Source: an uncultured Collinsella sp.
GTDB lineage: Bacteria > Actinomycetota > Coriobacteriia > Coriobacteriales > Coriobacteriaceae
Assembly (NCBI GenBank): GCA_902478885.1
Contig: CABSMS010000082.1
Location: forward strand, 1-8,869
DNA length: 8,869 nt
Reading direction: 5' to 3'
Positions 5,431 through 8,869 of the stretch are shown here, piece by piece. The notes under the pieces are model-generated. The model had not been told where the DNA came from, searched no databases, and was given only the letters and a program-made list of their open reading frames with translations. Both the position numbers and the translations under genes were made by a program. Each line of letters starts with the position of its first letter. Position 1 is the first letter of the stretch.

Positions 5431-5459
5431 GCTTCAGGCGCACCTTCACGACCTGAAGC
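5431..5459 (+). promoter_or_regulatory. Hairpin in the rpsF leader, possible S6:S18 autoregulatory site
   Basis: GCTTCAGG (5431-5438) and CCTGAAGC (5452-5459) pair perfectly; CG/CG (5439-5440 with 5449-5450) can extend the stem past a bulged A at 5451. It lies entirely in the predicted leader and ends 11 nt before the Shine-Dalgarno sequence. Many bacteria repress rpsF operons by binding S6:S18 to such a leader stem. The CCG element of the known motif is not evident here, so the role is uncertain. Confidence 0.4.
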
Positions 5460-5485
5460 CACATTTGCCCAGAGGAGGTGACAAT

Positions 5486-5779
5486 ATGAAGGCTTATGAA
5501 CTGCTGTTCTTTGTTGACCCGTCGCTCGACCCCGAGACTCGTCTCGCTGTTATGAAGCGTATCGATACCACGATCGCTGAGGGCGCTGGCAAGGTCGACT
5601 CCGTTGACGAGTGGGGCAAGCGCAAGCTCGCCTACGAGATCAACGACCTCACCGATGGTGACTACACCCTCATCAACTTCCACGCAGATCCTACCCAGAT
5701 CGCCGAGCTTGATCGCGTCCTGCGCATCACCGACGCTGTGGTCCGCCACATGATCGTCCGTCGCGACGACCAGGAGTAA
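5486..5779 (+). CDS. rpsF: 30S ribosomal protein S6
   Basis: 97 residues, the usual size for S6, which pairs with S18 in the platform of the small ribosomal subunit. Recognisable features are the opening MKAYELLFFVDP, WGKRKLAYEINDLTDGDYTLINFHAD in the middle, and the late helix and strand ELDRVLRITDAVVRHMIVRRD. The ATG at 5486 was chosen over an in-frame TTG at 5465 because a very strong AGGAGGTGA lies 5 nt upstream and because the family starts with MKxYE. It is the first gene of the operon: ssb follows after 48 bp. It should be transcribed from the promoter at 5386-5414, with possible feedback through the leader hairpin. Confidence 0.97.
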   Translation: MKAYELLFFVDPSLDPETRLAVMKRIDTTIAEGAGKVDSVDEWGKRKLAYEINDLTDGDYTLINFHADPTQIAELDRVLRITDAVVRHMIVRRDDQE

Positions 5780-5827
5780 GACTGTCGTTTTGGACTGGGC
5801 TTGTGCCCCAAGAGGAAGTAGTGAGTT

Positions 5828-6280
5828 ATGAGCATCAATCGAGTGAACATCACCGGTAACCTCACGCGTGATCCCGAGCTGCGCGCCACCGCCGGCGGAA
5901 CCCAGGTTCTGTCCTTTGGCGTCGCCGTGAACGATCGTCGCCGCAACCCGCAGACTGGCGAGTGGGAGGACTATCCCAACTTTGTCGACTGCACCATGTT
6001 CGGCACGCGTGCCGAGGCCGTGAGCCGTTTCCTGGCAAAGGGAAACAAGGTCGCGATCGAGGGCAAGCTGCGCTACAGCTCTTGGGAGCGCGACGGCCAG
6101 CGCCGGAGCAAGCTTGAGGTCATCGTCGATGAGATCGAGTTTATGAGCTCCCGTGGTGGCCAGGGTGGCTACGATCAGGGCGGTTACGCCCCCGCAGCCC
6201 CTGCGCCCGCAGCACGTCCTGCCGCACCGGTGGCTACGCCGCCCGCGGTCGACGTCTACGATGAGGACATCCCGTTTTAA
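5828..6280 (+). CDS. ssb: Single-stranded DNA-binding protein
   Basis: 150 residues. An OB-fold covers about residues 1-112 (MSINRVNITGNLTRDPELR, SFGVAVNDRR, FVDCTMFGTRAEAVSRFLAKG, VAIEGKLRYSSWERDGQRRSK). A flexible Gly/Tyr/Gln then Ala/Pro-rich linker follows, and the conserved acidic tip DEDIPF is at the C-terminus; that tip recruits replication and repair partners. SSB coats single-stranded DNA during replication, repair and recombination, usually as a tetramer. The ATG at 5828 fits the family start; GAGGA lies about 11 nt upstream, a rather long spacing. Its place between rpsF and rpsR is the classic bacterial arrangement, and dnaB follows downstream. A 72-bp gap leads to rpsR. Confidence 0.97.
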   Translation: MSINRVNITGNLTRDPELRATAGGTQVLSFGVAVNDRRRNPQTGEWEDYPNFVDCTMFGTRAEAVSRFLAKGNKVAIEGKLRYSSWERDGQRRSKLEVIVDEIEFMSSRGGQGGYDQGGYAPAAPAPAARPAAPVATPPAVDVYDEDIPF

Positions 6281-6352
6281 GGGCTGTTCACCTATTTTTG
6301 AGTGAGAGGCGGCTTTGGTTCGCCGAAGTTGCCAAACGAAAGGTATTTTGAC

Positions 6353-6619
6353 ATGGCTAATGATTTTTCTGCACGTCAGCCGCGTCGTAAGTACTGCCAG
6401 TTCTGCAAGGAGAACACTGAGTTCATCGACTATAAGGACACTCAGCTTCTCCGTAAGTACATGACCGACCGTGGCAAGATCAAGCCCCGTCGCGTCACTG
6501 GCGCTTGCACGCAGCATCAGCATGACATCGCCAACGCCATCAAGCGCGCCCGCGAGATGGCTCTCCTGCCGTACACCGTCCCCGTGGTTTCCTCTCGTGG
6601 CAACCGCGACCGCGGCTAA
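6353..6619 (+). CDS. rpsR: 30S ribosomal protein S18 (zinc-binding C+ type)
   Basis: 88 residues. S18 binds S6 and the central domain of 16S rRNA. The family core is clear: FIDYKDTQLLRKYMTDRGKIKPRRVTG and the helix HDIANAIKRAREMALLPY. C15 and C18 (CQFC), C52 and H55 (CTQH) form a CXXC...CXXH set, so this is the zinc-ribbon C+ variant rather than the zinc-free C- form; zinc-repressed C- paralogues exist in some actinobacteria, but none is visible here. The ATG at 6353 was chosen over an upstream in-frame GTG at 6302 because AAAGG lies 9 nt before it and the upstream 17 residues have no place in S18. rplI follows after 15 bp. Confidence 0.96.
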   Translation: MANDFSARQPRRKYCQFCKENTEFIDYKDTQLLRKYMTDRGKIKPRRVTGACTQHQHDIANAIKRAREMALLPYTVPVVSSRGNRDRG

Positions 6620-6634
6620 GAAGGGAGACGCATC

Positions 6635-7174
6635 ATGAAGGTTATTCTTCTCGATGAGATCAAGGGCAAGGGCGGCGAGGGTGACGTCGTAGAGGTCGCT
6701 CAGGGTTACGCTGAGAACTTCCTGTTCCCCAAGAAGCTCGCTGTTGCCGCCACCAAGGGCAACCTCAAGCAGCTTGACGAGCGTCGCAACAACATCGCCA
6801 AGCGCGAGGCCGTCCGTCTGGCTACCGCCAACGAGACCAAGGCTGCCTTCGAGGGCAAGACGGTCACCGTTGACGTCAAGGTCGGCGACGAGGGCATCCT
6901 CTTTGGCTCCGTTACCGCCGCTATGATCGCTGACGCCATCAAGGCTCAGCTCGGTATGGACATCGACCGCAAGCGCGTCGAGCTCGGTAAGCCCATCAAG
7001 GTTGCCGGTGCCCACACCGTTGCCATCTCGCTGTACCGCGAGATCAAGGCCGAGGTTGTCGTTCTCGTTGGCGTTACCGCCGAGGAGCTCGCTGCCGAGG
7101 CTGAGGTCGAGGAGGCCGCTGAGGTCGCCGAGGCCGAGACCGCCGAGGTCGAGACTGAGGCTGCTGCCGAGTAG
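6635..7174 (+). CDS. rplI: 50S ribosomal protein L9 with acidic C-terminal extension
   Basis: 179 residues against about 150 usual for L9. The N-domain is canonical (MKVILLDEIKGKGGEGDVVEV, GYAENFLFPKKLA). A long connecting helix spans about 41-75 and the C-domain about 76-147 (DEGILFGSVTAAMIADAI, HTVAISLYREIKAEVVVLV). Residues 148-179 are an added tail of almost only Ala, Glu, Val and Thr with no basic residue, which is low-complexity and strongly acidic. L9 binds 23S rRNA near the L1 stalk and limits frameshifting. ATG at 6635 has AAGGGAG 8 nt upstream. It is the last gene of the operon; the strong terminator at 7209 follows 34 bp after the stop. Confidence 0.96.
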   Translation: MKVILLDEIKGKGGEGDVVEVAQGYAENFLFPKKLAVAATKGNLKQLDERRNNIAKREAVRLATANETKAAFEGKTVTVDVKVGDEGILFGSVTAAMIADAIKAQLGMDIDRKRVELGKPIKVAGAHTVAISLYREIKAEVVVLVGVTAEELAAEAEVEEAAEVAEAETAEVETEAAAE

Positions 7175-7208
7175 CATTTGCTGCAACGCAACAATCTTGT
7201 TCTAAGAA

Positions 7209-7243
7209 GGGCGCTCTGGGAGACCAGGGCGCCCTTTTGTTTT
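7209..7243 (+). terminator. Rho-independent terminator of the rpsF-rplI operon
   Basis: GGGCGCTCTGG (7209-7219) pairs with CCAGGGCGCCC (7224-7234), with one G-U pair and the 4-nt loop GAGA. It is followed by TTTTGTTTT. It separates dnaB from the ribosomal protein operon. Confidence 0.92.
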
Positions 7244-7281
7244 CTACGCTTGGCGAGCGCCATGGCAGGCGTTGCGGTGAA

Positions 7282-7297
7282 GTCCCACATGTGGGAC
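7282..7297. promoter_or_regulatory. 16-bp perfect palindrome upstream of dnaB
   Basis: GTCCCACATGTGGGAC is its own reverse complement. It lies about 40 bp past the rplI terminator and about 60 bp before the candidate -10 of dnaB, so a site for a dimeric regulator is plausible. No other copy was found in the window. Confidence 0.45.
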
Positions 7298-7356
7298 CGT
7301 TCATCCGTTTCGTTCGGTGATGATTGCCGGGGCGCGGCCCGTTTTGGGGCTGTGGC

Positions 7357-7365
7357 TGATACTAT
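7357..7365 (+). promoter_or_regulatory. Weak candidate extended -10 of a dnaB promoter
   Basis: TG-A-TACTAT (7357-7365) resembles an extended -10 with a 4/6 hexamer match. No good -35 is found at normal spacing. It would place the start of transcription near 7372, about 27 nt before the dnaB ATG. A promoter is expected here because a strong terminator precedes it. Confidence 0.3.
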
Positions 7366-7398
7366 GGATGCTCGCAAGCGATATGAATGAGGATGCTC

Positions 7399-8790
7399 AT
7401 GGCATACGACGATAGGGAGACGGGGCTGACGGTCGAGGACCGTGGCTCCAAGTTGGGTCTCCCTCAAAACCAAGATGCAGAGGCCAATGTACTGGCCGCC
7501 ATGCTGCTGTCGCCCGAGGTGGTCGAGGAGGCCCAGGTCGAGCTGCAGCCCGATGACTTCTACCGGCCCATTCATAAGACCATCTACACCGCGATGGTCG
7601 ATATGTACAACAGCCGCATTCCCATCGACTCTATCTCGCTGATCGATTACCTGCGCAGCATCAACAAGCTTGATGCCGTGGGCGGCGAGGCCTACATTTT
7701 GGAGCTGATGGGTCAGACCCTGTCGCTCGTTAACTGGCAGCACCATGCTGCCATCGTTCGTCGCGACTCGATGCTGCGCGAGCTGATCGGTGCCACCAAC
7801 GAGATCAACGCGCTGGCCTATAACGCCCCTACCGACACCAAGGAGGTCGTGGAGCTGGCCGAGAGCAAGCTGCTCAAGGTCACGGCGCGCGAGGTCAAGT
7901 CGAGCTACAAGACGTTGACCGAGTTTATGGTCGAGGCCTATAACGAGGCCGAGGAAGTATGCCAGGCCGGCGGCCAGGCTGCGGGCGTGCCCACGGGTTT
8001 CCCGTCGCTCGACCGCATGCTCATGGGTTTTCGCGAAGGCCAGCTCATCATCATCGGCGCCCGTCCTGCCGTGGGTAAGACGTCGTTCGCTCTGAACCTG
8101 GCACTTAACGCTGCCGCTGCTGGTTATACCGTCGGCTTCTTCTCACTGGAGATGTCGGGCAAGGAAATTGCCCAGCGTCTGATTTGCGCCTACGCCATGA
8201 TCTCGATCAGTGACTTCCGCATGGGCCGCATTAGCCCCGAGCAGTGGGCCAATATCAACGAGGCCACGCAGACCTTGTCCAAGCTCGATATTCTGATTGA
8301 CGATACGCCCGGCACCACAGTGACTGAGATTCGCGCCAAGAGCCGCCGCATGCTCCATAACAAGGAAAAGGCAATCATCATTTTGGACTACCTGCAGCTG
8401 GTGAGTCCTCCACCGGGACGCCGCTCCGAGAGCCGTACCGTCGAGGTTTCGGAGATGTCGCGTGGTCTTAAGATTATGGCCAAGGAGCTCAAGATCCCGC
8501 TCATCGCGCTGTCACAGCTCTCGCGTCAGGTCGAATCCCGTACCGGCAAGCGCCCGCAGCTTTCCGACCTTCGTGAATCGGGCTCCATCGAGCAGGACGC
8601 CGATATCGTCATGTTCTTGGACCGCTCCGCCGACGAGGCCGAAGCCTCGCGCGACGATCGACCCGACGAGGGCGTTACGCGTATCGTCGTGGCCAAGAAC
8701 CGTTCGGGCCCGATCGGCGACGTCGACCTGATGTTCCTGCCGGCATCCACCAAGTTCTATGAGCTTGATGGGGCACATGCCGAGGAGTAG
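7399..8790 (+). CDS. dnaB: Replicative DNA helicase DnaB
   Basis: 463 residues, normal for DnaB, the hexameric 5'-3' helicase at the replication fork and partner of primase. The N-terminal helical domain is at about 20-125 (LPQNQDAEANVLAAMLLSPEVV). The RecA-like motor from about 195 carries Walker A GARPAVGKT (220-228), the helicase signature FSLEMS (248-253), Walker B IIILDYLQL (326-334), motif H3 LIALSQLSR (368-376), LRESGSIEQDAD (391-402) and the arginine finger loop KNRSGPIG (433-440). All are continuous, with no intein, although DnaB is a frequent intein site. ATG at 7399 was chosen because GAGGA lies 5 nt upstream; in-frame ATGs at 7387 and 7393 lack a properly spaced site. It is separate from the rplI transcript because of the terminator at 7209-7243. 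Confidence 0.97.
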   Translation: MAYDDRETGLTVEDRGSKLGLPQNQDAEANVLAAMLLSPEVVEEAQVELQPDDFYRPIHKTIYTAMVDMYNSRIPIDSISLIDYLRSINKLDAVGGEAYILELMGQTLSLVNWQHHAAIVRRDSMLRELIGATNEINALAYNAPTDTKEVVELAESKLLKVTAREVKSSYKTLTEFMVEAYNEAEEVCQAGGQAAGVPTGFPSLDRMLMGFREGQLIIIGARPAVGKTSFALNLALNAAAAGYTVGFFSLEMSGKEIAQRLICAYAMISISDFRMGRISPEQWANINEATQTLSKLDILIDDTPGTTVTEIRAKSRRMLHNKEKAIIILDYLQLVSPPPGRRSESRTVEVSEMSRGLKIMAKELKIPLIALSQLSRQVESRTGKRPQLSDLRESGSIEQDADIVMFLDRSADEAEASRDDRPDEGVTRIVVAKNRSGPIGDVDLMFLPASTKFYELDGAHAEE

Positions 8791-8817
8791 GACAGGCGCC
8801 CGTTGCACGGGTATACT
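8789..8817 (+). promoter_or_regulatory. Possible promoter for the gene downstream of dnaB
   Basis: AGGACA (8789-8794, 4/6 match), a 17-bp spacer and TATACT (8812-8817). The -35 overlaps the dnaB stop. The remaining 50 bp contain no identifiable gene start or terminator. Confidence 0.4.
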
Positions 8818-8869
8818 GGGAATGTTTTGTGCTTCTGCGTGCCGGCGTGGCGCGTAGACAGTCCATGAA

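Larger units (their letters stand above)
4972..5485. other. Gene-free region between tRNA-Ser and rpsF
   Basis: About 510 bp with no credible gene on either strand; the open frames here resemble no family and have no convincing ribosome sites. It holds the tRNA promoter (4988-5015), a 10-bp tandem motif (5043-5072), a 10-bp palindrome (5116-5125), an A/T-rich patch (5166-5180), three DnaA-box-like sites (5191-5362), and the rpsF promoter and leader (5386-5485). Confidence 0.6.

Noticed and set aside
5121..5462. Minus-strand frame of 113 codons in the gap before rpsF
   Set aside because: It has no ribosome site or recognisable motif and would cross the rpsF promoter and leader.
5414..7186. 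Open frame of 590 codons on the minus strand opposite rpsF-ssb-rpsR-rplI
   Set aside because: All four plus-strand genes happen to share one reading frame, and their GC-rich codon bias leaves the opposite strand open. The translation is low-complexity Leu/Gly/Asp and has no family character.
6946..7746. Minus-strand frame of 266 codons across rplI and the dnaB start
   Set aside because: It is opposite two well-identified genes and crosses the operon terminator.
7399..8790. Intein in DnaB
   Set aside because: Walker A, Walker B and later motifs are spaced as in an uninterrupted DnaB of normal length.

Overview
The window looks like chromosomal DNA of a Collinsella-like member of the Coriobacteriia (Actinomycetota). 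This is inferred from high GC with C/G-rich third codon positions, the rpsF-ssb-rpsR-rplI-dnaB block, a zinc-ribbon type S18, a signal-peptide bactofilin-like membrane protein, and a Coriobacteriia-style AbiEi/DUF559-like nuclease protein. No database was searched, so the genus is a judgement from protein style.

Layout. At 2-1198 lies the 3' two-thirds of typA/bipA, followed by a good intrinsic terminator. Two minus-strand membrane genes converge on it: a bactofilin-like secreted/membrane protein (1327-2472) and, upstream of it, a TRIC/UPF0126 channel-family protein (2580-3221). Next, 3401-4671 is a 1.27-kb unit in which one plus-strand gene with a PD-(D/E)XK nuclease-like C-terminus is flanked by two copies, in opposite orientation, of an 82-83 bp repeat. 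Each repeat copy is itself a large palindrome. This is the most unusual part of the window and looks like a small mobile or REP-like cassette. It sits beside two minus-strand serine tRNA genes (anticodons CGA and GGA), each with its own terminator, and with a clear promoter upstream of the pair.

A gene-free stretch of about 510 bp (4972-5485) separates the tRNAs from the plus-strand operon rpsF (S6), ssb, rpsR (S18) and rplI (L9). It holds three TCCACA-core DnaA-box-like sites, the only such cores I found in the window, then a consensus-like promoter and a leader hairpin ahead of rpsF. The operon ends in a strong terminator after rplI. The replicative helicase gene dnaB (7399-8790) follows as a separate unit behind a 16-bp perfect palindrome. 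A possible promoter for the next gene overlaps the dnaB stop.

Functionally most of the window is housekeeping: ribosome-associated GTPase, ribosomal proteins, single-strand binding protein, helicase and tRNAs. S6, S18 and SSB share one message, linking translation and replication functions. The accessory part is the nuclease cassette, inserted between the TRIC gene and the tRNAs.
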